A DNA stretch of 64,000 nucleotides, taken from positions 62,001-126,000 of the forward strand of contig NZ_LGYZ01000081.1 in assembly GCF_001310275.1 (NCBI RefSeq), written 5' to 3'. Source of the DNA: Nocardia arizonensis (GTDB lineage Bacteria > Actinomycetota > Actinomycetes > Mycobacteriales > Mycobacteriaceae). This document shows positions 24,589-33,138 of this stretch, piece after piece (the first letter of the stretch is position 1; each line of letters begins with the position of its first letter). A program made the position numbers and the translations under genes. Below the pieces are notes generated by a model. The model did not search any database and was not told the DNA's origin. It saw nothing but the letters and a program-made list of their open reading frames with translations.

Positions 24589-25703
24589 TGAAACTGCGCA
24601 TGCCGGGGGGCTCCGGCGGTGATCGGGCGCTGCGGGAGCGGGTGCAGCACGCCCGCCTCATCCCTGCGGAGCAGGCGGTGGCGGTACCGCGACCGGACAT
24701 CGTGGACAGTTTCTATTTGGAACAGGAGTTCAACGCACGGGCGGAGCACCAGGTTCATCTCCATGATGCCGAAGGTGAACGGGCGGCGGCGAAACCCGCA
24801 GCGCTGGCGGCTGGTCTGGAGCCGGGCAACGTCGAAACTGCCTACCTCATCGACGCCAACCGCCCGATGGTCAACGAGGCTCAGGCGACCTACGCCAAGG
24901 TGAAAGCAGCACTGCATCCCTTGGCGGTACGCAAGGGATCGTCGCTCGGGTACCGGCTGCGAACCGCGGGGCTGTTGGTCGGTGACATCGCAGGTCTCGG
25001 CGGTGCCGGGATCGCCTACGGCGAGCTTCCGGCATTGGCGCTGGCACAAGCGGCGTCGGCGGGCGTCGCCACGATCACGGCTGGTCTGGTCGGAACACAG
25101 GTGAAGCACTACCAGCTGGCGCGACAGCGGCAACTCGATCCCGAAGAGGCATCAGCGGAGTTGCGTCCGTACCTGCCGATGCTGCTGGGACAGCGGAAGG
25201 GACGCGCCTTCGTCCTGGCGGCGGTGGTGGTTGGTGCGGCGGTCGCGCTATTCGTCAGTGTCGGCATCTTCGCGCTGCGCTCCAGCATCGAAGGACCGGC
25301 GGCGGGGTTCGCCTTCGGCTTGCTGGCGCTGGGCATCGCTACTGCGTCGTACATCAACGCCCATTCCCACGCTGATCCGGTCGCCGATGCCATCGAAGAC
25401 GCTCGGCGGGCGTATGCCAAGGAGCAGCGAGCGCATCGGCGTCTGGCGTCGTCGGTGCGAATCCTGCTGGCGGAGCGCGCCTTGCGACGGGTGCGCCACA
25501 TCCAGCAGGAGCATGCGCTGCGCGGGCAAGCCGCCAGCGCCTACGTGCATGCTTTGAAGCTGGAAGCCATGGCACAGAGCCCGGAAACGGTGGGGCACGG
25601 TGTGGGGCACGATTCGAGCGCTCTCACCGTCCGGGGGCGTAATGGGGCTGGGGTCGGGGTGGCGTCCGCCTCCCAGCAGGCGAGCAAGGGCAAGCGTCTC
25701 TGA
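24588..25703 (+). CDS. Integral membrane protein with coiled-coil tail
   Basis: The 371-residue protein begins at an ATG overlapping the lipoprotein stop. An N-terminal cytoplasmic region of about 120 residues precedes a first pair of membrane helices (LLVGDIAGLGGAGIAYG, AQAASAGVATITAGLVG). A second pair lies near 205-260 (AFVLAAVVVGAAVALFVSV, AGFAFGLLALGIATASYI). A charged helical tail follows (DAIEDARRAYAKEQRAHRRL). This arrangement is common in element-encoded membrane partners of conjugation ATPases, but no named family is recognised. Confidence 0.6.
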   Translation: MKLRMPGGSGGDRALRERVQHARLIPAEQAVAVPRPDIVDSFYLEQEFNARAEHQVHLHDAEGERAAAKPAALAAGLEPGNVETAYLIDANRPMVNEAQATYAKVKAALHPLAVRKGSSLGYRLRTAGLLVGDIAGLGGAGIAYGELPALALAQAASAGVATITAGLVGTQVKHYQLARQRQLDPEEASAELRPYLPMLLGQRKGRAFVLAAVVVGAAVALFVSVGIFALRSSIEGPAAGFAFGLLALGIATASYINAHSHADPVADAIEDARRAYAKEQRAHRRLASSVRILLAERALRRVRHIQQEHALRGQAASAYVHALKLEAMAQSPETVGHGVGHDSSALTVRGRNGAGVGVASASQQASKGKRL

Positions 25704-25780
25704 CAAGCGCGCTCCAGTGGAGCCGCCAGTCGCGTAGCGGCTGAGTTTTTTACCAGTTCTGTCACTTCTCCCGAATTTCT

Positions 25781-25836
25781 GTGGTGCTGCCGCCATGCCA
25801 AAAACAGGCGGCAGCACCACTCTCAACAGAGTTTTT
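25781..25836 (+). terminator. Large hairpin plus intrinsic terminator ahead of dcm-type gene
   Basis: A perfect 14-bp stem GTGGTGCTGCCGCC (25781-25794) with GGCGGCAGCACCAC (25807-25820) has a 12-base loop. A second small hairpin ACTCT-CAAC-AGAGT (25819-25832) overlaps its last bases and is followed by TTTT. The two cannot fully form together, so this may act as a terminator or attenuator. The Shine-Dalgarno site of the methyltransferase starts about 10 bases later. Confidence 0.65.
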
Positions 25837-25856
25837 GCTTCAAAGGAGGTCTATCC

Positions 25857-26996
25857 GTGAGCGATATTCCCACCCCAAACCCTTCCATCCCCGAGCCCGA
25901 ACCCTCGCCGCAGCGGGGCGGGGCAACGATCCCCGAAAGCGGCCCCTCGGAGACCATTCCGCATACGGACGGTTCCGTCCGGGGAGCGGCGGCGATGAAC
26001 CACACGAGCCCGGCTCGTTTCCACAGCACCGCATTGCCCGCGGGGCTTCGGGCGCTCACACGTCGTCAGCCGTGCCAGCAGCCATCCGAACCGGCGCCGC
26101 TCAAAGTGGCTGAGCTGTATGCCGGGATCGGGGGATTCTCGCTGGGATTCGAGACGCTCGGCGCTTCGACCGTCTTCGCCAGTGAGAGTAATCCGGCTGC
26201 ACGCAAGACCTTCGAGGCGAACTTTCACCATCGCTATCCCGGAATGTTCGGCGATGGGCAGTTCGTCGGCGACATCGGCACGGTGGCTGCTGAGGATCTG
26301 CCGAAGTACGACGTGCTGACGGCGGGATTTCCCTGCCAGCCGTTTTCTGAGGCCGGCGTTCGGCGGGGCTTCACCGATACCAGGGGGACGGCGTTCTTCG
26401 ATGTGGTGCGCATCCTCGAGGCGACCCGTCCTCCGGCGTTCTTCCTGGAGAACGTCCGTGGTCTGCTGACCCATGGCGGCGGTCAGACCATCGCCGTGAT
26501 GAAGGCGCTGCTGACCGACCATCTCGGCTACACCCTGCATCTGAAAGTGCTGCGCGCCTGCGATTTCGGACTGCCGCAGTTGCGTCCCCGCTTGTTCATG
26601 GTGGGGTTCCGGCGTCGATCGACACCATTCTCGTTCCCTGAGCCGGTGCCGCTGGTGATCACGATGGACGACATCGTCGGCGGCGACTGCCACCGCAAGA
26701 TCGGGTGGTCCGTGCTCGCGAGCGGCTACAACAAGCCGTTCGGCGTGGATTTCGGCTGGTCGCACTACCTGGTCGATGGAGTCGTCCGCCAGCTCGGGAT
26801 TGCTGAGATCCGTCGCATGCAGGGGTTTCCCGATGACTTCGTGTTCCCGGTCAGCGACGCCCAAGCGCTGCGGCAGCTGGGGAACGCCGTCGCGGTCGCA
26901 CCGGTCGCGGCGACAGCGCGCGAGATCGCACGGGCGCTCGGTCGTCTCCGCCCCGATGTTCCGGCGACGCGAGACCAGCGGGACCGCACCCAGTAA
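25857..26996 (+). CDS. DNA (cytosine-5) methyltransferase
   Basis: The 379-residue protein starts at a GTG with a perfect AAAGGAGGT site. A Pro-rich extension of about 80 residues precedes the C5-methyltransferase motifs: I YAGIGGFSLGFE (88-99), IV GFPCQPFSEAG (Cys 160 nucleophile), VI ENV (198-200), VIII QLRPR (241-245) and X GNAVAV (342-347). The target recognition region between VIII and IX is short. No restriction endonuclease is adjacent, so it is probably an orphan enzyme protecting the element from host restriction or altering expression. Specificity cannot be read from sequence. Confidence 0.9.
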   Translation: MSDIPTPNPSIPEPEPSPQRGGATIPESGPSETIPHTDGSVRGAAAMNHTSPARFHSTALPAGLRALTRRQPCQQPSEPAPLKVAELYAGIGGFSLGFETLGASTVFASESNPAARKTFEANFHHRYPGMFGDGQFVGDIGTVAAEDLPKYDVLTAGFPCQPFSEAGVRRGFTDTRGTAFFDVVRILEATRPPAFFLENVRGLLTHGGGQTIAVMKALLTDHLGYTLHLKVLRACDFGLPQLRPRLFMVGFRRRSTPFSFPEPVPLVITMDDIVGGDCHRKIGWSVLASGYNKPFGVDFGWSHYLVDGVVRQLGIAEIRRMQGFPDDFVFPVSDAQALRQLGNAVAVAPVAATAREIARALGRLRPDVPATRDQRDRTQ

Positions 26997-27054
26997 TGAG
27001 CGGCGCGGCACCCCTTGCAATATCCAACATTCTTGCCCGAAAAGGAGGTCATCC

Positions 27055-27327
27055 ATGAGTGATGCACCGAATACATCCAACCCCGTATCCGAACCCGATC
27101 CATTGCCGTGGCAGTTCGACGGCGGCATACCGGAGGGCGACAACCCCGAGGTGACACGACATCTCGCGGAATCGACGGTGGCAAAGCTGACCGTCACGCT
27201 GCGAGAAATCGTGGATATGAACGAGGTGCATCAGGATATGGCACCGGCCACGGCGATCAAGGTGTGGGGGTTGCTCCTGATTCTTACCGACGAGCTGCTG
27301 GCGTGGATTCGGAGGTGGCAGGCATGA
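27055..27327 (+). CDS. Hypothetical small helical protein
   Basis: The 90-residue protein starts at an ATG with AAAAGGAGGT. After a Pro/Asp-rich N-terminus come two helices (HLAESTVAKLTVTLREIVDM and AIKVWGLLLILTDELLAWIR). No family recognised. The ribosome site and first codons resemble those of the methyltransferase gene upstream. The stop overlaps the next start (ATGA), implying a joint function with the membrane protein that follows. Confidence 0.55.
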   Translation: MSDAPNTSNPVSEPDPLPWQFDGGIPEGDNPEVTRHLAESTVAKLTVTLREIVDMNEVHQDMAPATAIKVWGLLLILTDELLAWIRRWQA

Positions 27328-27521
27328 GCGGCCACGAACAGCCAGGACTCATCGACCGCCTGGTCGGCGCGTGCTTGCGGGTACTGGGTGCCGCCATCGC
27401 GCTGTACGTGGCGGTGTCTTTGGTGCAGTCGATCTTCTGGCCGGTAATCATCATCGTGGGGACGGGGGTGTTGGTGTGGTTGGCGGTTGTTGTAATTAAG
27501 ACATGGCGGGATCGCTGGTGA
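27324..27521 (+). CDS. Small membrane protein
   Basis: The 65-residue protein has two closely spaced hydrophobic segments (LGAAIALYVAVSLVQSIFWP and VIIIVGTGVLVWLAVVVI) and a basic C-terminus KTWRDRW. This is typical of small element-borne membrane proteins. It is coupled to the upstream gene by ATGA. Function unknown. Confidence 0.55.
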   Translation: MSGHEQPGLIDRLVGACLRVLGAAIALYVAVSLVQSIFWPVIIIVGTGVLVWLAVVVIKTWRDRW

Positions 27522-27738
27522 ATATCCTGCCCTTACAAGCGTTTTGATTCGGGAACGCATATGGGCGTTTCGGATGTTGTAGAAAATACTGCTACCGCCC
27601 GCAATGGATTGAGCGGCTCGACCCCCGTGTGGTAAACCCAGAATAGACGGACGTTGACACAGAGCAATACATGTTCAGACGTCGTAATTCGGGTGGGTCG
27701 TCGGCATTTCAGCACTAATACATGAGGAGGGTAAACCC

Positions 27739-28002
27739 ATGTCCAAAAACAACGGCAAAATGAATTATCGGCGGCCTGCCAATGGGCGGAACCGGCCGAG
27801 CAGGCCGGAACGCTATATCAGGGTACGGAGTGTCCGGCGGGAGCCATTTGACCCCCGCCCGTTGGGACGTGCTGCCATAGCCCAGGCACTGGCTGATGCA
27901 CAAGACGACGCCACGATCGCCAGCGACGAGGCCAAGCATCAGGACGCCACTGGAAACGATGCTGCGGACGGCATGGGACAGGAGGCTGACCATGACGCCT
28001 GA
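27739..28002 (+). CDS. Small basic hypothetical protein upstream of transfer ATPase
   Basis: The 87-residue protein starts at an ATG with GAGGAGGG. The N-terminal half is strongly basic (NYRRPANGRNRPSRPERYIR) and the C-terminal half acidic and Ala-rich. It is probably disordered and nucleic-acid binding. It overlaps the transfer ATPase gene by 11 bases and is the first gene of the transfer operon. A TTGACA at 27654-27659 is a possible -35 element, though no clear -10 follows. Confidence 0.55.
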   Translation: MSKNNGKMNYRRPANGRNRPSRPERYIRVRSVRREPFDPRPLGRAAIAQALADAQDDATIASDEAKHQDATGNDAADGMGQEADHDA

Positions 28003-30226
28003 CGATCAAACTGAACTGCCTCTCTCGCCTGATGTCCTGGTATGGCAGCAAATCTGGTTCCCCCGGCCGTACTCGGAGGGTTCTGCTCTCGGGCTCCTGC
28101 GGCAGTGGGCGGCGCAGCGGCATGCTCCGCGCCTCGTTTTGGAGGCCCGATCGTCATCTGCCGGGGTGGATTACCTCGTCGGCAGCAAGCTCCGCTACGC
28201 GAAATCTGTTCAGCGCGCCATCGAGCAGCTGGTACCAGGTAGTCAGGTCAGCGGTTTGCCTGGTGAACGTGGATCAGTGTCCGTGGCGCGGCGTGTCGAA
28301 CCTTCCTCTCGCGCCGGGCTGATCGAACCAGCTGACGCCGTGGCGTCGGTGCGCACCATTTTGTCGGCTCTGATGGGTGTCGCCCCTGGGGAACGACTGG
28401 TGCTGCAAGTCGAGCTGGGTGCCAGGCGGCGTCCACAGCAATTGCCACCCGACCTGCCCGAGCAGGAACAGTCCGTCCTGTCCAAGGTGCTTCAAGGCAT
28501 CCAGCCGGAAACGCGCTCGGACGTCAAACAGGATCTGAGTAAGAAGCTGGGACAGCACGGGTTCGCGGTGACCGTTCGTATCGGGGCTGCGGCACGCACG
28601 AGCGACCGACGCCGGAGCCTGCTGCTGGGATTGGCTTCGGCGCTCGGCACAGTCAACGCCGCGGGGGTGCATCTGGAACTACGTGCCGAATCACCGAAGA
28701 AGCTCAATACCCCACGCCGCCGCTCCTGGTGGTCACCATGGCCGCTGGTGGTCGGTAGCCGGCGCTTGGGGATCGGTGAGGTGCTGCAACTGACGGCCTG
28801 GCCGGTCAGCGATAAAGAAGAAGCCTTCCCAGGGCAGCACCCGCTGCACCCGAAGAAGCTGCGACCGACCCCCGCGCTCCTGACCGGCGATAAGGTGATC
28901 GCGATGGCGAATGCGCCTGGCATGGAGGGAAAATTCGTCAGCTACGGAGTTCACGATGCCTGCCGACATACGCATGTGATCGGGCCGAGTGGCGTGGGCA
29001 AAACGGAACTGCTCATACGGCTCATCCACCAGGATCTCGTGGCGAGGCGTGCGGTGTTCGCATTCGAGCCGAAAGACCTGGTGGATGGCGTGCTGCGCGT
29101 GATGCCGGACAGCCGTAAAGACGACGTCGTCGTCCTGGATCCACTCGACGACTTCCCGGTCGGCATCAATCCGCTTGATCGGCTCCGAGGCGGCACACCC
29201 CCGGAAGTGGTGGCGGACAATATCTTCCACATCTTCCATTCGCTTTATGGCGACTCGTTGGGACGGCGTAGCGGTGACATCCTGCGCGAATCGCTCAAGG
29301 CAATCGCGCTGGCGCCGAATCCGAGCCTGATCATGCTGCCACTCATCCTGACCGATCCGGCATTTCGGCGTCCGCTGGTTCGTAAGGCAGTCGAGCGCGA
29401 CCCGTTCGCTGCCGGAACCTTCTGGTCGTGGTACGAGCAGCTCTCGCCCGAGGGGGTGATGAACAATATCGCACCGCTTAGCAACAAAGTACGTCCGTTC
29501 CTGGATGTCTATTTGAGAGGGGTTCTGGCGCAACAACATCCGAGATTTGATGTGCGCCAGGCGCTTGATCAGAAGAAAGTCTTCCTGGTACCGCTGCAAC
29601 CGGGGCACATAGGACCAGATCGAGCCAAGCTGCTCGCGGCGTTTCTGCTGGCAGAAGTCTGGAATGCCATCCGGGAGCGCGCCACCATACCGGAAGCCAA
29701 GCGCGACCCAGTCATGGTGTACGTCGATGAGGTACAGGAGTTTTTGAATCTGCCAGTTGATCTTGATGACGCGCTCGCCACCGCCCGCTCGATGGGTGCC
29801 TCATTCGCTCTCGCGCATCAATATGGTTCACAGCTTCCGCCAGCGATGGCGCGCGCCTTCAAGAATGGGGCTCGGAACAAGATCGCCTTCCAGTTGGGCG
29901 TGGACGATGCCAAAGAAATGGCCGCCGGGCAATCTGTGCTCAGCCCGGAGGATTTCATGGCGCTGCCCGCCCATCACGTCTATATGAAGCTGGTACGGGA
30001 TAACAGCGTGCAGCCGTGGACATCGGGCGTGACCCTGCCGCCTCTGGAAACGACCGAAGGGTTCACCCCGAGCGATCCGGACGAGATCCGTCGTCTGAGC
30101 CGCGAGCAGTACGGGCGACCCAGAGCAGAAATCGAGGCGGAGTTCCGTGCCCTGTTGGAAGGACCAGACCAGCAGCGGTCCGGCACTGCATCCGAGGGGC
30201 GTGGTCGCCGACGGAGGCGATCATGA
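27992..30226 (+). CDS. VirD4/TraG-like type IV transfer ATPase
   Basis: The 744-residue ATPase starts at an ATG with GGAGG. An N-terminal domain of about 290 residues, without membrane helices, precedes Walker A GPSGVGKTE (331-339) and Walker B VMVYVDE (574-580). GNARNKIAF-type and AGQSVL segments follow, as in TraG/VirD4/TraD coupling proteins. It probably couples DNA to the transfer apparatus of this element. Because no membrane anchor is visible, it may be tethered by the nearby small membrane proteins. It is coupled to the replication-relaxation gene by ATGA. Confidence 0.8.
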   Translation: MTPDDQTELPLSPDVLVWQQIWFPRPYSEGSALGLLRQWAAQRHAPRLVLEARSSSAGVDYLVGSKLRYAKSVQRAIEQLVPGSQVSGLPGERGSVSVARRVEPSSRAGLIEPADAVASVRTILSALMGVAPGERLVLQVELGARRRPQQLPPDLPEQEQSVLSKVLQGIQPETRSDVKQDLSKKLGQHGFAVTVRIGAAARTSDRRRSLLLGLASALGTVNAAGVHLELRAESPKKLNTPRRRSWWSPWPLVVGSRRLGIGEVLQLTAWPVSDKEEAFPGQHPLHPKKLRPTPALLTGDKVIAMANAPGMEGKFVSYGVHDACRHTHVIGPSGVGKTELLIRLIHQDLVARRAVFAFEPKDLVDGVLRVMPDSRKDDVVVLDPLDDFPVGINPLDRLRGGTPPEVVADNIFHIFHSLYGDSLGRRSGDILRESLKAIALAPNPSLIMLPLILTDPAFRRPLVRKAVERDPFAAGTFWSWYEQLSPEGVMNNIAPLSNKVRPFLDVYLRGVLAQQHPRFDVRQALDQKKVFLVPLQPGHIGPDRAKLLAAFLLAEVWNAIRERATIPEAKRDPVMVYVDEVQEFLNLPVDLDDALATARSMGASFALAHQYGSQLPPAMARAFKNGARNKIAFQLGVDDAKEMAAGQSVLSPEDFMALPAHHVYMKLVRDNSVQPWTSGVTLPPLETTEGFTPSDPDEIRRLSREQYGRPRAEIEAEFRALLEGPDQQRSGTASEGRGRRRRRS

Positions 30227-31200
30227 ACCGCGCCGAAGGGCAGGAAGGGGACGGGCGTTTCGGCGGGCGTTTCGCCTCGTCCGACACCACCGCATCGTCG
30301 CTTGTCCTTGCCGATTCAGGTCGGGTTGCAGCACCGACTGATGGTGCCTCCGGCACCATCTCCCCAGTCAGACGGCGGGTCTCACAGCGCGACCTGGAAC
30401 GGATTGCCCAGTCACTCAGTGACCGCGACTGGGCAGTGCTGAAATCGGTGGCAGCTCATCGGTTTCTGACGGTGGAGCAGATCCGCCGCTTCCACTTTGC
30501 CGATCTCAGTCCGGCATCGAGTTCACGCCGCACCCAGAAGGTGCTGCGGCGGCTACGCGACGATCGGCTGCTCGGGACGCTGGATCGTCGCATCGGCGGG
30601 GTCGGGTTCGGCAGCAGCGGACTGGTTCACTACCTCGATGTCACCGGGTATCGGCTCTTGCGGCAGGACGAGCAGTCGGGGGCGCGGCGGCATGTGAAGG
30701 AACCGACCGAAACGTTCCTTCGTCACACCCTGGCGGTCGCTGAGACGCATATGCGCTTGGTCGAGGCAGATCATCAGCGCGCGCTGGAACTGGTGACGTG
30801 CGAAATAGAGCCTTCGTGGCCGCGTTTCGTCCGCCTGGGCAGCGTCGTCAGGTTGCGACCGGATCTCTATGCAGAGACGGCGCTGTCGCCGGATAGCCCC
30901 TACGTGGATAGCTACTTCATCGAGGTCGATCTCGGCACCGAAAGCATCAAGCGGTTGATCAGGAAGTGTCGGGATTACCAGGCGTACGAACGAGTGGGGC
31001 TGTCATCAGGTCACCACAGCGAGGCGGGGTTTCCGTTCGTCATTTGGACGATCGCGCACCGCAACTTGGCCACCGCTGAACGACGCCGGCGGGCACTGCG
31101 GGACGCCATCGAGCACGATCACCAGCTCGACCCAACCCTGTTCCGTGTGATCTCGCCGGATCAGCTTGTCGAACTCGTTCGGAAAGGAGGTGATCAATGA
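30223..31200 (+). CDS. Replication-relaxation family protein
   Basis: The 325-residue protein begins within the stop of the transfer ATPase. After a disordered N-terminus, residues about 55-130 form a winged helix (LSDRDWAVLKSVAAHRFLTV, RRTQKVLRRLRDDRLL). A nuclease-like fold follows, with LRPDLYAE and DSYFIEVDLGTES, the usual PD..E-x-D arrangement. This family is nearly universal on actinomycete plasmids and elements next to the transfer ATPase and is annotated as replication or relaxation protein; its biochemical role is not firmly established. It may replace a classical relaxase here. Confidence 0.8.
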   Translation: MNRAEGQEGDGRFGGRFASSDTTASSLVLADSGRVAAPTDGASGTISPVRRRVSQRDLERIAQSLSDRDWAVLKSVAAHRFLTVEQIRRFHFADLSPASSSRRTQKVLRRLRDDRLLGTLDRRIGGVGFGSSGLVHYLDVTGYRLLRQDEQSGARRHVKEPTETFLRHTLAVAETHMRLVEADHQRALELVTCEIEPSWPRFVRLGSVVRLRPDLYAETALSPDSPYVDSYFIEVDLGTESIKRLIRKCRDYQAYERVGLSSGHHSEAGFPFVIWTIAHRNLATAERRRRALRDAIEHDHQLDPTLFRVISPDQLVELVRKGGDQ

Positions 31201-31772
31201 GCCGTTCCGTCCCGAGGCACCGCTACCGCACGATCCTGGTCGATCCGCCGTGGGACGTGCTGCAAAAAGGCAGCTACGGCGCCGAACGGCATTACCCGCT
31301 CATGAGCCTCGACCGTGTCAAGGGGCTGCCGGTCGGTGATCTCGCCGAAGACGATGCCCATATCTGGCTATGGGTCACCAATGCGACCCTGCGCCACGGG
31401 TTCGAAGTCATGGAGGCGTGGGGCTTCACCTACCGATCACCGCTGACCTGGATGAAACCGCGCCTACAACTCGGACAGTACCTGCGCAACATGACAGAAC
31501 ATGTCCTGTTCGGCACCCGAGGGCGAGCGCCGGTCAACTTCCGTGCTCAACCCACGTGGTTCATCGCGCCGGTTCACCCTCAGCACAGTCATAAGCCGGA
31601 AGAGCAGTTCGCGATCATCGAAAGAATCAGCAGCGGTCCGTATTTGGAGCTGTTCGCCCGGCGGCGGCAGCCCGGCTGGGATGTCTGGGGCAACGAAGTC
31701 GATTCCGACCTCGTGATTCCCGGCTACCCGGTGCCCTCGGATCGGAAATTCCGCGAGGGAGAGTCAGCATGA
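31197..31772 (+). CDS. MT-A70-family adenine N6-methyltransferase
   Basis: The 191-residue enzyme begins in the stop codon of the preceding gene and has AAAGGAGG upstream. The MT-A70 catalytic motif DPPW lies at 16-19, with WLWVTNATLRHG and LFARRRQPGWDVWGNEV further on, which is standard for small phage/plasmid DNA adenine methyltransferases. It has no partner nuclease and, together with the cytosine enzyme at 25.9 kb, gives the element two different DNA modifications. Confidence 0.88.
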   Translation: MSRSVPRHRYRTILVDPPWDVLQKGSYGAERHYPLMSLDRVKGLPVGDLAEDDAHIWLWVTNATLRHGFEVMEAWGFTYRSPLTWMKPRLQLGQYLRNMTEHVLFGTRGRAPVNFRAQPTWFIAPVHPQHSHKPEEQFAIIERISSGPYLELFARRRQPGWDVWGNEVDSDLVIPGYPVPSDRKFREGESA

Positions 31773-31897
31773 ACACCAGGATCACGGTTCGGGCAGGTCC
31801 GACGACGCTGTTGCCAGGGGTCGCCTCGTCGGTGGGATGCGGCTGGTCGTCGAGCGCCACACCGGCACTCACCAGTCGCACCCATTCGAGGAGGTAG
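31769..31897 (+). CDS. Possible 42-residue coupled ORF
   Basis: The ATG overlaps the methyltransferase stop (ATGA) and the stop overlaps the GGAGG used by the RHH gene. Both are hallmarks of translational coupling in this operon. The translation (MNTRITVRAGPTTLLPG...) has no recognised family and is rich in Ser/Thr, so it may be only a linker ORF. Confidence 0.35.
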   Translation: MNTRITVRAGPTTLLPGVASSVGCGWSSSATPALTSRTHSRR

Positions 31898-31902
31898 CCG
31901 CC

Positions 31903-32259
31903 ATGTCCATGCCGGACAACGACTCCCAACGCAAGACCATGGCTATCCGGGTCGACCCGGAGATCCATGCAGAACTGAGTTTGATCGCTCAGCTCCGCGG
32001 CAAGACCCTTGCGGACGAACATCTGCAAGCCGTGCTGAATCACATCGAGAAAGCACGAGAAGAGTCCGACCTTGCGGAACGCGCCGAACAAGCTATCGCA
32101 GATATCGAGCGCGAGGCGGCATTACGACGAGATGCGATCAACCGGCTGCGACGTTCCAAGCCTGCGGCAGCCGCCGAGGCGACCGAACCCAGCAGCACGG
32201 AACCGCCGGCTTCTCCCCAGAAGCGCGGACGGCGCACCGCTGATCCGTCGACGGACTGA
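31903..32259 (+). CDS. Ribbon-helix-helix-like DNA-binding protein
   Basis: The 118-residue protein has the N-terminal RHH pattern RKTMAIRVDPEIHAELSLIA followed by KTLADEHLQAVLNHI. A charged coiled-coil helix and a Pro/Ala tail come next. Such CopG/Arc-like proteins often serve as copy-control, partition or relaxosome accessory factors on actinomycete elements. It is last in the transfer operon, 86 bases before a strong hairpin. Confidence 0.65.
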   Translation: MSMPDNDSQRKTMAIRVDPEIHAELSLIAQLRGKTLADEHLQAVLNHIEKAREESDLAERAEQAIADIEREAALRRDAINRLRRSKPAAAAEATEPSSTEPPASPQKRGRRTADPSTD

Positions 32260-32344
32260 GCCCCGCTTCTTCAGGACGTGATGCTCGAATCTTGAGCACC
32301 CAGTTCTGATGATTCTGATGGCTCAGCCGTAAGGGAAATCGCAG

Positions 32345-32398
32345 GCTCGGCAGGTCGGGAGGAAAACGGCGATGCCGTTCTACTCCCGCCTGTCGGGC
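32345..32398. terminator. Long hairpin ending the transfer operon
   Basis: An outer stem of about 16 bp with one bulged T (32345-32361 with 32383-32398) surrounds an inner perfect stem AACGGC-GAT-GCCGTT (32365-32379). There is no T-tract, as is common for actinobacterial terminators. A smaller GCTC/GAGC hairpin lies upstream at 32284-32298. Confidence 0.6.
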
Positions 32399-32429
32399 TT
32401 CGATTCCCACCTAATTTCGCATATTGCAT

Positions 32430-32550
32430 GTTAATAAAACATCGACTGACGACCTCTTTAATTCACAAGAAATTCTCCCTACAATTATTGATTTTCACCA
32501 ACAAAGGAGTTACGCTTTGGTGAGATTTTATTAACGGAGACTTACTCGGA
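32430..32550 (+). promoter_or_regulatory. AT-rich control region of the XRE regulator
   Basis: A -10 box TACAAT at 32480-32485 has a weak -35 TTTAAT 17 bases upstream. It is framed by a perfect 10-bp inverted repeat GTTAATAAAA (32430-32439) with TTTTATTAAC (32526-32535). A second dyad TCACCAA/TTGGTGA (32495-32501 with 32517-32523) encloses an AAAGGAG. That site precedes a GTG at 32520 that could encode a five-codon leader ending at TAA, before the true site GGAG and the ATG at 32551. The composition is strikingly AT-rich for the window. Confidence 0.5.
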
Positions 32551-33012
32551 ATGGATCAGAAGAATGCGCTGCGGATAGCGGTGAAGATCGTGGCTGCCCG
32601 CGAATCCCATGGATGGTCTATTAATGGGCTGGCGCGACGGTCGGGTGTTGACCAGGCGACTATCTGGAGGATCGAGCAGGGGCAATCGCTCGACACGAGA
32701 CCGCGTACCTTGCGAGCGCTCAGCGAAACGTTGGGCATTTCGACCGCTGACCTGTTCCAGGCTGCCGACTGGATCGGCAAGTGGGAACTGCCGGGGCTGC
32801 GGAACTATTTGCGCAGCAAGTACCCTGCCGTGCCGGTCGGTGGACGCCGGAAGATGGAACAGGCATGTTGTGACATCGTTTCGGAATACGGGCTCGACTT
32901 TGCCGAGTTGGATAGTGCGCCAAATCGCCTCACCGGACGACTCTCCAGAGGGAAGCCAGTGATCACAAAAGAAATGGAGGAGCGCATTCGACGCGATATA
33001 TCTAATTCATAG
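32551..33012 (+). CDS. XRE-family transcriptional regulator
   Basis: The 153-residue protein has an N-terminal helix-turn-helix (residues 16-70: [22 protein letters not shown], then [11 protein letters not shown]). A C-terminal region follows with [16 protein letters not shown], perhaps for dimerisation or binding. It is transcribed from an AT-rich, dyad-containing control region and sits just upstream of the recombinase, so it probably controls excision/integration or its own expression in the manner of an element repressor. Confidence 0.8.
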   Translation: MDQKNALRIAVKIVAARESHGWSINGLARRSGVDQATIWRIEQGQSLDTRPRTLRALSETLGISTADLFQAADWIGKWELPGLRNYLRSKYPAVPVGGRRKMEQACCDIVSEYGLDFAELDSAPNRLTGRLSRGKPVITKEMEERIRRDISNS

Positions 33013-33138
33013 AATCGGCGCTGGGAAGGCGGCAGCCTATCTCGGCGCGATCAGCGGTAAGACTCGTCGGCTCCATGCGTACGGGCAGACGAGAAAAGAG
33101 GCGAACGAGAAGCTGACGGTCAGCAAAGGAGACTATCC

